Of a DNA stretch of 64,000 bases, positions 35,545 through 44,999 are shown piece by piece. The translations under genes and the position numbers were made by a program. This DNA comes from Coenobita brevimanus (taxonomy: Eukaryota > Arthropoda > Malacostraca > Decapoda > Coenobitidae). The notes under the pieces were generated by a model, which was not told the DNA's origin, ran no database searches, and saw only the letters and a list, made by a program, of their open reading frames with translations. How positions within the stretch are numbered: position 1 is the first letter of the stretch; each line of letters begins with the position of its first letter. The DNA lies in contig CM064657.1 in assembly GCA_032717465.1 (NCBI GenBank), positions 21,755,968 to 21,819,967 on the forward strand, in the 5' to 3' direction.

Positions 35545-37114
35545 CCCACACACACACACACACACACACACAAATGGTCCTGACGAAATTTCAGGTTGGG
35601 TGCTACATGAATGTGCAGAAAATTCAAGTAGACCATTATATTTAATATTCAAGGAATCCTTAGGTCAAGATCAACTGCCTAATATTTGGAAGAAAGCATA
35701 CTTTGTTCCCCTATTCAAGAAACGGAATAGACAGAATCCACTCAACTACCGACCAGTATCACTGACCAGTGTTGTAAGATACTAGGAAAGCTGATGAGAA
35801 AAGTTTGGGTAAACCATACAGAAGAACACAGTATGATAACAGAAAGGCAGTTCGGTTTTAGAAAGGGAAAATCATGTCACTAATCTAAGCTACTATGACA
35901 GTTACAGAAACATTACAGAAAAGAGAAGGATGGGTGGACAGTATCTATTTTGATTTCAAGAAAACATTTGACAGAGTACCACACCAAAAACTTTTATGAA
36001 AAATGTACTATCAAGGAGGTATCCAAGGCAATCTGTACTGTTGGAGGCAGGATTTTTTCAGAAAAGAGAGAAATGAGAACAGCATTAAGGGGAAATGGAG
36101 GGAAGTGACTAGCAGAGTTCCACAGAGCTCAGGGCTGGCACCAACTATGTTTTTAGTATATATACTGTAAATGACATAGTAACACTGGAAATGGAAGCTA
36201 TCTATGTTTGCGGATGATGCAAAAATACAAAAGAAAATTACTAACGGATTCTTCCAAAGAGCTGCAAGAGGAATTCAATAAGCTTCATGAATGGAGCAAT
36301 AAATGGCAAATGAAATTTAATGTGGACAAGTGTCATGTCTTAAGTTTGGTAATAGTGAGAAAAGACCAGAATGGGATTCTTAGTTAGGAGGATCATCCCT
36401 ACACATGCTACAGATATCGGAAAAGGAGAAAGACCTAGGAGTGATTATCAATAACAGACTATCTCCAGGTGACCACATCAGTGGGATGGTAGGTACAGTA
36501 ACATGTATCCATTGCTTACTAATATGAGCATTCACATAAACTATATAAACAAAGACTTGTTGCGAAAGATAGGGACATCATTCATCTGACCAACCCCGGA
36601 GTATGCATCAGTAGTCCGGAATCCTTATCTCAAAAAAAACATAGATAAGATTACAAATGTACGAAGGGCAGCTACAAGAAGGGTACCAAGCATAACGGAT
36701 CTAAGCTACGAAGAAAGCCTAGAAAAACTGAATCTACCAACACTACAGGAGAGAAGGAAAAGAGAAGGCATGATTATTGTTATATAAATGCGTCTCAGGG
36801 AAAGAGAAAATAGACATAATGAATATATAACCTATGGGGAAGCATCAGCAAAAGGACACTGCAAAAATGTGCATAAAAAGAGAGGCGATAAAGATGTAAG
36901 GAAATTGTTTCCCAAATAGGGCAATTGATCTGTGGAATGTTTCTCAAATAGGGGAACTGATCAGTGGAATCCACTACCGAATGAAATAGTGTGTGCCAAA
37001 ACCATTCTTAAATTTAAGGATATGTATGATAAAAATTGTTTAATATACGGAACAGTGCGAGCTTGACTCACTCCTGTGAAGATACAATTAGGTAAGAACA
37101 ATTAGGTAGGTAAG

Positions 37115-37163
<49 letters not shown>
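35545..37163 (+). mobile_element. CR1-like LINE, family D, copy 2, flanked by (CA)n
   Basis: 5'-truncated, heavily mutated copy of the LINE at 51734-55835. It starts right after a (CA)n tract (35545-35572) and ends in GATACAATTAGGTAAG, then GGTAAGAACACACACA running into (CA)n (about 37116-37163). Confidence 0.8.
35574..37065 (+). pseudogene. Family D LINE reverse transcriptase, degenerate
   Basis: A broken RT reading, in order, GPDEISGWVLHECAEN, PNIWKKAYFVPLFKK, NPLNYRPVSLTSVV, RQFGFRKGKSC, an FDFKKTFDRVPHQ-like motif A, a motif B region near 36110-36130, an FADDAKIQ catalytic box near 36210, and the EYASVVRNPYL and RRAATRRVPSI blocks. Many stops and frameshifts. The order matches family D copy 1 throughout. 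Confidence 0.75.
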
Positions 37164-37165
<2 letters not shown>

Positions 37166-37513
37166 TATATTTAACTCAAAACGTGTTGACGATAAATACA
37201 AATTATTTTTCATTTCACGGTGTTAACCTTATATTTTTTTTTCATTATTTGTAGTTGATTTGGAGGCCCCCTCAGAAAGCATGGGGGGGGGGGCGAGCGA
37301 CCCTGGCTGCCCTCCCTCCCCCAAATGACGCCCCTGATGTTAGCATGATAAATGGATGTCATCGGAGTAAAGGAGTTCTGAGTCCACAGGGTACTCAGTG
37401 TTCATCCAGTTTCCTTGTGGGTTTGCTTGTTTGATTTTTGTCTATATGTGCGAGAGATAGATATCTCCACATATCTGTGATCAGCGCATCTTTTCATAAT
37501 CGTAAACAGATAA

Positions 37514-37700
37514 AGCATCATCATCATCATCAGGCTACGTTATTCCACCGCGGAAGAAAGGTCTCTGCCAACCTTCCGTCTCTGACCTCAAGTTTGTTAG
37601 CCTGTTCCATCACTGTTAGCCATATTTGCAGATGTCTTCTTTCTACCTCCTTTTAGGTCTATATTCTCTTCCTTTCACTCCGTCTCTTGACAATGATATT
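37514..37700 (-). pseudogene. LINE 3'-tail fragment with (ATC)n end
   Basis: The plus strand reads (CATCAT)n followed by GGCTACGTTATTCCACCGCG and AAAGGTCTCTGCC. On the minus strand this is a 3' end ending in (GAT)n, a type seen in RTE-like LINEs (coding GRLAETFLPRWNNVA-like before the tail). Short and diverged. Confidence 0.4.
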
Positions 37701-37726
37701 ATGCTGCCAGAAACGCGCGCGCGTGC

Positions 37727-37803
<77 letters not shown>
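37727..37803. repeat. (TG)n microsatellite
   Basis: About 77 bp of TG repeats. Confidence 0.95.
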
Positions 37804-37807
<4 letters not shown>

Positions 37808-37894
37808 CTTGTTCCCCATGCTCCCGTGTTTTTGTTTAATTTTAACCTCATTTCTGAGGACGTATCGTATTATTAATCATGCCATATTCAAAGA

Positions 37895-38030
37895 GTAGGA
37901 GCATTCGCAGTAAGGCACAGATACTACATACTGCCAGAATTTCTAATTTCCGATTTTATTTTGCAGCCAATGCAAAATGCTCCCATACGGGTGTTTTTTC
38001 GTAGTAATAGTATGTACACATTTTTCTTAT
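37895..38030 (+). repeat. Dispersed repeat R, copy 1, left half
   Basis: Contains CACAGATACTACATAC and GCAATGCAAAATGCTCCCAT-type sequence and ends at TTAA (38031), where piggyBac 2 begins. The right half resumes at 44732. The inverted copy at 49702-49925 is continuous across this point. Confidence 0.88.
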
Positions 38031-38034
38031 TTAA

Positions 38035-38577
38035 TCCTTACACCGCGGGCTTGTTTCCCAATGTTTTGCGTGTCCCGCGGGCATATTCGGGCTACGACAG
38101 ACTCTCAAAAAATATTTGCCAAAAATCAGTTCTTAGTGCTAGAATATTAAAATTACATATGCAAATGGCACATACTTTCAGCTTTCTCTTGGGATGTTTG
38201 TTGAGCCTTCAACGATTACCGTAGGACTTGTGGAGACCTCTGAAGTTGGGTAATGAAGTCTCCACTTTACACTTCCCGACAACCCGTAATATGATTACCA
38301 CAGCCAGATATTTTCATTATAAACACTATTCTATAATTATCAAGTAGTCTGGGATCCATACTCCAAAAAAGAACCACTGTGAAATCAATGAAAATTACAA
38401 GCGCGTATGACCTTCCCACTTGCGCTAGTTCGCTGTTGGTATTGTCATTTATTATTCATAAAACCCCTCACACTTTATATTTCTATTACTATATAACAGT
38501 TATATATATCTGCATTTATTTTCCATAAGTTTCCTTCAGTAGTATTAGTTTATTGTCACAGAAGTCATTCAATTTTT
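38035..38577. other. piggyBac 2 left end and internal non-coding DNA
   Basis: AT-rich sequence between the left terminus and the inserted LINE. It begins with ACCGCGGG and TCCCGCGGGC motifs matching the layout of the piggyBac 1 left end. Confidence 0.6.
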
Positions 38578-41399
38578 CAGGTCCAGTTTTGACCCGTTGC
38601 ATAAATGAAGGACTGGAAGTGACGGTTAACTCTTGCAATAGAGAGTGGGACAGAAAACGGATGAGAGTTTGTTGCTAGACGGGTGCTACGCACCTGTCAT
38701 AGAATTGGAGGAATGCAAGCTGACAGTTCAGAGGAGCAGTGACCATTAAAGTAGCGATAGAAAAGAGATAAAGATGCAACAGTGCGGTGAAGAGACAGAG
38801 GTTGAAGGGAGTCATTAAGAGGAGGAGAGTTAATGAGATGAAAAGCCTTTGACTCCACCCTATTGAGAAGAGCTGTATGTGGAGAGCCTCCCCACACATG
38901 AGAGTTGTACTCCACACACGGGCGGATAAAACCCCTGTATAGAGTCAACAATTGTGCAGGGGTAAAGAAAGAGCGGAGTCGGCTTAGCACACCCAATCTC
39001 TTGGAAGCAGATTTTACAAGAGATGTAATATGATCTTTCCAAGATAAGTCCCGAGTAAATGAAACCCCAAGCATGTTCAAGCAAGGTGCAGGATTAAGCT
39101 GAATATTATTAAACATTTGTAGGTATACCTGTGGAAGATTTTGTCGGGTTGATAGGTGTAAAAACTGAGTCTTAGATGCATTAAAAACAACCATATTATT
39201 TTTACCCCAGTCAAAGATACGAGCTAAGTCAGACATTAGGTGTGCCATAGCCTCATCCCTTGTTTGTTGAAGTAACTGTTGAGATAGGCGTTGCGAGAAC
39301 CGAATGGAAAGGTGAAGGGTGGAGTCATCAGCGTATGAATGGATAGGGTTAGATGTACAGCTTAGAAGATCATTGATGAATAAAAGGAAGAGAGTTGGTG
39401 ATAGGACAGAGCCCTGAGGAACACCACTGTTGATAGATCTAGGAGAAAAACGATGGCCGTCTACAACAGCGGCTATAGAACGACCAGAAAGGAAGCTAGC
39501 GATGAAGGCACAGATAGAAGGATAGAAACTGTAGGAGGGCAGTTTGGAAATTAAAGATTTATGCCAGACTCAATCGGAAGCCTTTGAGATGTCAAGTGCA
39601 ATGGCAAACCTTTCGCCGAAGTCCCGACAGGAGGATGACCAGGAGTCTGAAAGGTAGGTGAGAAGATCGCCAGTGGAGCGTCCCTGACGGAACCCGTACT
39701 GACGATCGGAAAGAAGGTTGTGATAGGAAAGATGCCTTAAAATTTTTCTATTGAGAATTGACTCGAAAACTTTTGAAATACAGGACGTTAAAGCAACTGG
39801 ACGATAGTTGGAGGGTTGGGAGTGGTCACCCTTCTTTGGGACTGGCTGAATGAGAGCAAACTTCCAGCAAGTAGGAAAGGTACAAGTTGACAGACACAGG
39901 CGAAAGAGTTTGCCTAGGCAGGGAGTAAGCACAGAAGCACAGTTCTTGAGAACAACAGGAGGGACCCCATCAGGCCCATATGCCTTGTTAGTATTGAGGC
40001 CTGTGATGGCAGAAAATACATCAGCTGAAGACATTTTAATGTCAGCCATGAGGAAGTCAGAGGGGGGAAGTGATGGAGGAACAGCACCGGAATCGTCTAA
40101 GGTGGAATTGGAGGAGAAAGTCTTTGCGAAGAGATCTGCTTTATCAGTAGAAGAAATAGCTACAGAACAATCAGAGTAGAAAAGAGGAGGGAAGGATGAT
40201 GAGGTAAACTTGTTAGAAAGATTTTTGGCAAGGTGCCAGAAGGAGTGGGAAGAATTCGAGTTGGAGAGTTGAGAGCATTTAGTATGGATGAAATTATTTT
40301 TAGTAGAGCAAAGAACAGACTTAGCATGATTCCGGGCAGAAACGTAAAGATGATGTGATTCAGGGGTGGGTTGGCTCCGGTACCTTTTGTAGGCCCTCTC
40401 CTTGTTGCAGACAGCATTAGAATAAGCGTGATTAAACCAAGGCTTTCTTGCGTTAGTCAAAGGATATAAAAAAGGAATGTATGCTTCCATGCCCGAGAGA
40501 ATAACCTCCGTAATGCGCAAGGCACACTCAGATGGCTCACGGCCATGGAAGCAATAATCATTCCAGGGAAAATCAAAGAAGTACTGCCTGAGGGCCTCCC
40601 AGTCTGCAGCTCCAAAATACCACAGACGACGTTTCCCTGGAGGGTCCACAGGCCGTACCGGAGTGATAGGACAGGTTAAGGTAATAAGGTTGTGATCGGA
40701 GGAGCCCAACGGAGAGAAAAGATTAACAGAGTAAGCAGAAGGATTAGTTGTAAGGAAGAGGTCAAGTATGTTGGAGCTCTCTCCAAGGCGGTCAGGGATA
40801 CGGGTAGGGTGCTGTACAAGCTGCTCTAGGTCATTAAGGATAGAAAAGATGTAGGCTTGTTCACCAGGTGGATCAGTGAAAGGAGAGGAGAGCCAAAGGT
40901 GGTGGTGAACATTGAAATCTCCTAGAATAGAGATTTCAGAGAAAGGAGAAATGGATAGAATGTGTTCCATCGTAGAAGTAAGATAGTCGAAGAATTTTTG
41001 ATAGTCAGTAGAATTAGGGGATAAGTTAACAGCACAGATATATTTAGTTAGAGAATGACAGGAAAGTCGAAGCCAGAGTGTAGAGAATTCAGAAGAATCA
41101 AGTTCAGGAACATGAGATCAAGATAAGTCGTTGCGTATATATACACAACAGCCACCTTTGGCTTTGAAATGAGTATAGAGAAAATAGGAGCATACAGAAA
41201 AGGGTTTGCTGTTAGTTGCCTCAGACAGCTGAGTCTCAGTTAGAAAAAGAAGGTGAGGTTTAGAGGAGGAGAGGTGGTGCTCAACAGAGCGAAAGTTAGA
41301 GGAGAGGCTGCGAATGTTGCAGAAATGAAGAAGAAGAGTCAGACAGTGGTTCCAGGCACCTCGAGTCGTCACCGGGAGAGGGGCGGATGGTGGGGGCAT
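38578..41399 (-). pseudogene. LINE endonuclease-reverse transcriptase, one frame with three TGA stops
   Basis: From 41399 to 38697 the reading frame is the same throughout and is broken only by TGA codons at 41118-41120, 39570-39572 and 38697-38699. Endonuclease: NIRSLSSN and LLFLTETQLS near the start, GDFNVHH at residues 17-23 and SSDHN at 90-94 of the 39570-40970 segment. [43 protein letters not shown] (motif A), GVPQGSVLSPTLFLLFINDLL near 39380-39430, and YADDS near 39335, so the palm aspartates are kept. At 39570 copy 1 has CGA (Arg) where this copy has TGA, a plain C-to-T change. The ISKASD motif has Ser where Phe is usual. Confidence 0.87.
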
Positions 41400-41640
41400 T
41401 TATGGTCCCCCCTCCTGGGGACTCCAAGGCTTGGTGATGAGACGCCATTTTAGTGAATTTTGAATAGGAAGTGTAGTGTGTACTGTGCATGAAGTTTGAT
41501 GTAGATAGTTAGAGAAATTTGTACTGGAGAGCATGCTGGCCTACTCTCTGTGTAACTGAGACACTGAAAAAGTTCAGCAAAGGGGGATGGTCAGGAACTA
41601 GTCCTGAGGGCTGATGAAACAGGAGCTCCAGCACTCCCTG
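38578..41640 (-). mobile_element. Jockey/CR1-like LINE, family C, copy 2 (inside piggyBac 2)
   Basis: Minus-strand LINE of about 3 kb, longer at the 5' end than copy 1 because it contains the whole endonuclease and probably a 5' UTR (about 41490-41640). At the 3' end it stops at 38578, about 85 bp short of copy 1. The 5' boundary with piggyBac 2 is estimated; I could not find a target duplication. Confidence 0.85.
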
Positions 41641-41797
41641 TCATCAGCTTTCCATCCACCTCGGGAGTACTGCCCTGCTCGACTGGTGCTACAGACTACT
41701 CCTCCTGTACATCCATTGTTTTCACTTGCTATTTACACATTATTTACACATTATTTACACATTATTTTCCCATTATTTTCTATTCCCACTTGCACTT

Positions 41798-44011
41798 TTA
41801 GAACTGCTTCTGGCTGTGGTAATCAAAGAAGCAGGTAACACAGAGGGGAACCTGGCACTCAGTGCACTGCCAAGAGGTACGTCTGTGCTCAGGTGTGCGT
41901 CGGGTGGTATGTGCATACACCTGGCACCTGCGGATCGCAGCCTTCCTCTTGCTCGTGGCAGGCATTTGCACCAGTCTGTGCCGATCCATGTATGCCCTTT
42001 GCTCAAGTTTGTCGGGAAGTGTTACTGGATGGCACCTTGGAGTTCCTGCTGTCACTCTACCATATCTTTCAAGCAGCTGCTGAACACAAGTTCTGGCGAA
42101 CAACCTCAGAGAGAAGGACTTGGGTGGCTTGACCTTCATCTTGTACAGGATGAAGGCGTTCAGCATCGTCATGTCTATGAGATGCAGAAAAACTTTCCTG
42201 TACCACCTAGTATTCTTCCTGAGGCAGTCGATCTCTCCAATCATCATGTCGGACTTGTCCACCAGCCGCATGTTGATATTGTAGTCTAAGACAGCATCAG
42301 GTTTCCTCACAGGTTCGCCTGTCCTACAGTCGACCTTCCCACTATCTGTCATTTCCTCCTTATGTACGGTGGTGAGCATGTGCACAACCCTCTTGTCATG
42401 CCACTGTATTGCCAGCATCATCTCAGACTTGCGTAGGTGCATGTCTCCTCGCTGCGAGGTTCCTGCCTCTGGGAATTTAGGGAAGTGGGCACGATTACTC
42501 TTGACAGTGCCGCAGGAGCCGATGCCATGCTCTGAAAGGTATTTGGCAAGTTTCGGTGCTGTATAATAGTTGTCTGTATACAGCACATGATTCCCACCAA
42601 AATACCTTTCAAGGAGCACTTTCACTACACAGCCTGAGAAGCCAAGGGGATGTGTTTTATCAAGATTGACAGTGCTGGCTGAATAAATGACGAAGTCAAG
42701 GATGTACCCCATCTTACAGTCGCACAGTACAAAGAACTTGATTCCAAAGCGATGGCGTTTGCTTGGAATGTACTGCACAAACCTAAGACGTCCTCTGAAC
42801 AAAACCAAGGATTCGTCAATGACAACCTTCTGAAAGGGGTGGAAGAATGTCATAAACTTATCCTTCATTCTGCTCAGAATCTCCTGGAACTTCCAGAGTG
42901 GGTCGGTTTGGGAAGGTACATCGTTGTCGGCAAAGTGCAGGTTTCCCATGATGTTCTGGAAGCAATCTCTGGCCATGTACTTATTGAAGGTGGGTGAGGG
43001 TAGTAAGGGGTCCATGGACCAGTATTCTTCCAACTCATGCTTCTTTGAGTGTGGCATGAGAAGCATGAGGGAGAAGAACACATACAGCTCCTGCACTCCC
43101 AGCATTGACCACTGTTGCATCTTGGCTGCTCCTGTACCACTTGCAGCACGTTGTGATTCATACCTGTTGGTCTCATCACATATGTACTGCATGACTTCGT
43201 CATCGAGGAAGGCCAAAAGGAAGTCCACACACTCAGCATCCTCGTCAAGAGTGAAGGCAAGCTGTGTTCCTGAGGAACTCTCGTCAAAATGGAGATGTTC
43301 AGGGACAAAATCGGGCCCTTCCGTCCACGTGAAGGCGTCCAGGATTCCCTGTCGTGGTGGTGTAGGGTGGGTGAGGGTGGAGGGTGGCTGTGAGGCAGAT
43401 TTATCAGGTTCAAGGTCACTCGCACTGACCCTGGGTTGCCGTACAGCACTAGCAGCCCTTACTCTACTAGCAACTCTACTTTTACGGGTCAGGGATTTAC
43501 CTCTTCCTCTACGGCCTGCCTTCACTGTTGATGCTGGTGGTGACTCCGACGACAAAGACTCCGGAGAAAATTCAGCAGAAGAAGAGGAAGAAATGAGTGA
43601 AGTGGGGCTTGGGGAACGGGAAGGTGAATCAACTAGGGACTCATGGCGGGCTGGGTCATGCGGGGCCATTGTTCCGGGGCTAACCCTCTGCCTTTTCATT
43701 CCCTTCCCAAATTCCTTCCCTTGCTGCACTAACGGCTCCTTTCCCTTGGAGCTAGGGATAACTTGGGACACTGAAGCACTCGTACTAGTAGTTTCTGGCA
43801 CGATTTCCTCACCCGGCTCATCACATGAATCCCCCAAAGGGCCAAAGTCACTATCCATCATTACCATAGATAATTCGGCTAGTTCACGTTCCACGGCAGA
43901 GTCAATTAGTCCTTTCCTGCTTCCCCCATGAGTTTTTCTGGGTGTAGAGGTCACGGGGCCCTTTGCAATGGGCGCAGAAGTGGCAGAAATGGCGGGGCGC
44001 GAGTGCAACAT
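41798..44011 (-). CDS. piggyBac-like transposase, full-length open frame
   Basis: 737 codons without a stop, homologous end to end to the transposase at 16065-18557. Residues 1-220 form a low-complexity Ser/Pro/basic N-terminus. The DDE_Tnp_1_7 domain spans about 225-640 with catalytic D399 (VVIDES), D480 (LYTDNYYT) and D585 (MRLVDKSD). The C-terminal cysteine-rich zinc-binding region (about 695-735) has CTEC and CVTC but reads CQVY where copy 1 reads CRVC, so one probable zinc ligand is tyrosine. One residue (Pro) is also missing between the last two cysteines. The gene is open although the element is split by a LINE downstream. It could still supply enzyme in trans if expressed. The start is the first Met (44011). 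Confidence 0.93.
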   Translation of the reverse strand: MLHSRPAISATSAPIAKGPVTSTPRKTHGGSRKGLIDSAVERELAELSMVMMDSDFGPLGDSCDEPGEEIVPETTSTSASVSQVIPSSKGKEPLVQQGKEFGKGMKRQRVSPGTMAPHDPARHESLVDSPSRSPSPTSLISSSSSAEFSPESLSSESPPASTVKAGRRGRGKSLTRKSRVASRVRAASAVRQPRVSASDLEPDKSASQPPSTLTHPTPPRQGILDAFTWTEGPDFVPEHLHFDESSSGTQLAFTLDEDAECVDFLLAFLDDEVMQYICDETNRYESQRAASGTGAAKMQQWSMLGVQELYVFFSLMLLMPHSKKHELEEYWSMDPLLPSPTFNKYMARDCFQNIMGNLHFADNDVPSQTDPLWKFQEILSRMKDKFMTFFHPFQKVVIDESLVLFRGRLRFVQYIPSKRHRFGIKFFVLCDCKMGYILDFVIYSASTVNLDKTHPLGFSGCVVKVLLERYFGGNHVLYTDNYYTAPKLAKYLSEHGIGSCGTVKSNRAHFPKFPEAGTSQRGDMHLRKSEMMLAIQWHDKRVVHMLTTVHKEEMTDSGKVDCRTGEPVRKPDAVLDYNINMRLVDKSDMMIGEIDCLRKNTRWYRKVFLHLIDMTMLNAFILYKMKVKPPKSFSLRLFARTCVQQLLERYGRVTAGTPRCHPVTLPDKLEQRAYMDRHRLVQMPATSKRKAAIRRCQVYAHTTRRTPEHRRTSWQCTECQVPLCVTCFFDYHSQKQF

Positions 44012-44727
44012 GTTTTGACCATAGAGGAGGACAAGGAACTAAATGGCACGGCTTATCTGAGAAGGCAAGGGTTGACAGTGACAATGGGGCTGACAGCTGC
44101 TAACTTACATGCTAATAAATTATTGGTAGAAAATCTCGGCAATACATAAAGAAATAGGTAGTTCCAGGTGAATGTAAATGTCACTTAGGCTTCTCCCTTC
44201 CTTTCTGATATATATTTTTATTACAGAAATAGATTACAAGGCATAATTCAAAGGGGAAATTACCTTGGGAATGTAGCGAATGAATGCATGTGAAGTGTTG
44301 TGAGGTGATAATCAGCCAATTCCTGGTGTATACCACTATCATTTACCTTATTTTTGGGGGGTATATATTATTTTGTATAAGTATACAGCATAGGGCTTAT
44401 TTCAATGAATGAAATCTGTGGAAAAATCCGGGGGAGATTTGCTTAGCGCAGCGCGGCCGGGGGGGTGAGAGGACAGGGTAATGGAGGGGAGGTAGGGAGG
44501 GGAGTCAGGAACAGGGGAAAATGGCTAAAATGTCAACAATGGATGGGAGTACAGATGAGATTTGGAGTGCTGACTAGTGTTGGACATTGGCAGTACTGAT
44601 AGATGATACAAGCCATCACTTGAAAGCCTGGGATAATTCAAAATAACACGGAATCACAAAAGTGACACCCTGCGGTATGATCCATTGCGCCCGAGCGTCA
44701 CGAAAGTGACGCCCTGCAGTGAAGGGG
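44012..44727. promoter_or_regulatory. piggyBac 2 5' region with subterminal repeats
   Basis: About 700 bp between the transposase start and the right terminus. Near the end, AAAAGTGACACCCTGCGG (about 44659) and GAAAGTGACGCCCTGCAG (about 44702) are subterminal repeats equivalent to those of piggyBac 1. A promoter should lie here; no clear TATA box. Confidence 0.5.
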
Positions 44728-44731
44728 TTAA

Positions 44732-44960
44732 AGTGGGAGCCGTGCCTAATAATAAGGTCACAAAATACTGTCATGTTGCTCGAATGTTTTGTAGTGTTGG
44801 CTATATACGTCAAAAGATGAAGATTTGTTGGTTTTACACATATGTTTGAATATTTCTTGATTTATACTTTTATTCAAATACTCCCAGTGGCCACCAGCAA
44901 AGGTTACATATAAAAAAAAAAAGTTTCACCAGATAGTCGCTGCTTATGGTACGACATGCT
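44732..44960 (+). repeat. Dispersed repeat R, copy 1, right half
   Basis: Starts directly after TTAA with GTGCCTAATAATAAGGTCAC and continues through GTTGGCTATA, ATTTCTTGAT and CAGTGGCCACCAGCAAAGG to an A-run at 44910. Matches 49702-49780 (inverted) and, beyond GGCTATA, 47635-47783 (inverted). Confidence 0.88.
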
Positions 44961-44999
44961 CTCAAAACACAACCACAAGTTTTCTCGGATGTTTCTCAC

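Larger units (their letters stand above)
33441..37344. mobile_element. hAT-like non-autonomous element, filled with LINE fragments
   Basis: Left end CAGGGGCATCATTT (33449-33462) and right end, read inward, CAGGGGCGTCATTT (37336 down to 37323) match 13 of 14 as TIRs. The flanks ATGATAGC (33441-33448) and ATGTTAGC (37337-37344) are an 8-bp duplication with one mismatch, as expected for hAT. Subterminal G runs and AGGCCCC motifs also mirror each other. The span of 3888 bp includes a family A LINE (33810-35205) and a family D LINE with flanking (CA)n tracts (35545-37163). Without them the element is well under 1 kb and has no transposase. Confidence 0.75.
38031..44731. mobile_element. piggyBac-like DNA transposon 2, split by a LINE
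   Basis: TTAA at 38031-38034 and 44728-44731 flank 6693 bp. The left end is TCCTTACACCGCGGGC and the right end, read inward, is CCCCTTCACTGCAGGGCG; the pairing is imperfect but follows the piggyBac 1 pattern. The boundaries are confirmed independently, because the paralogous repeat at 49702-49925 has a single TTAA (49780-49783) at the same place with both flanks matching. A family C LINE (38578 to about 41640) lies inside, on the 3' side of the transposase gene. Without it the element is about 3.6 kb, close to copy 1 (3466 bp). Confidence 0.88.

Noticed and set aside
42924..43931. 335-aa plus-strand frame
   Set aside because: Antisense shadow of the piggyBac transposase; the minus strand has the catalytic motifs.
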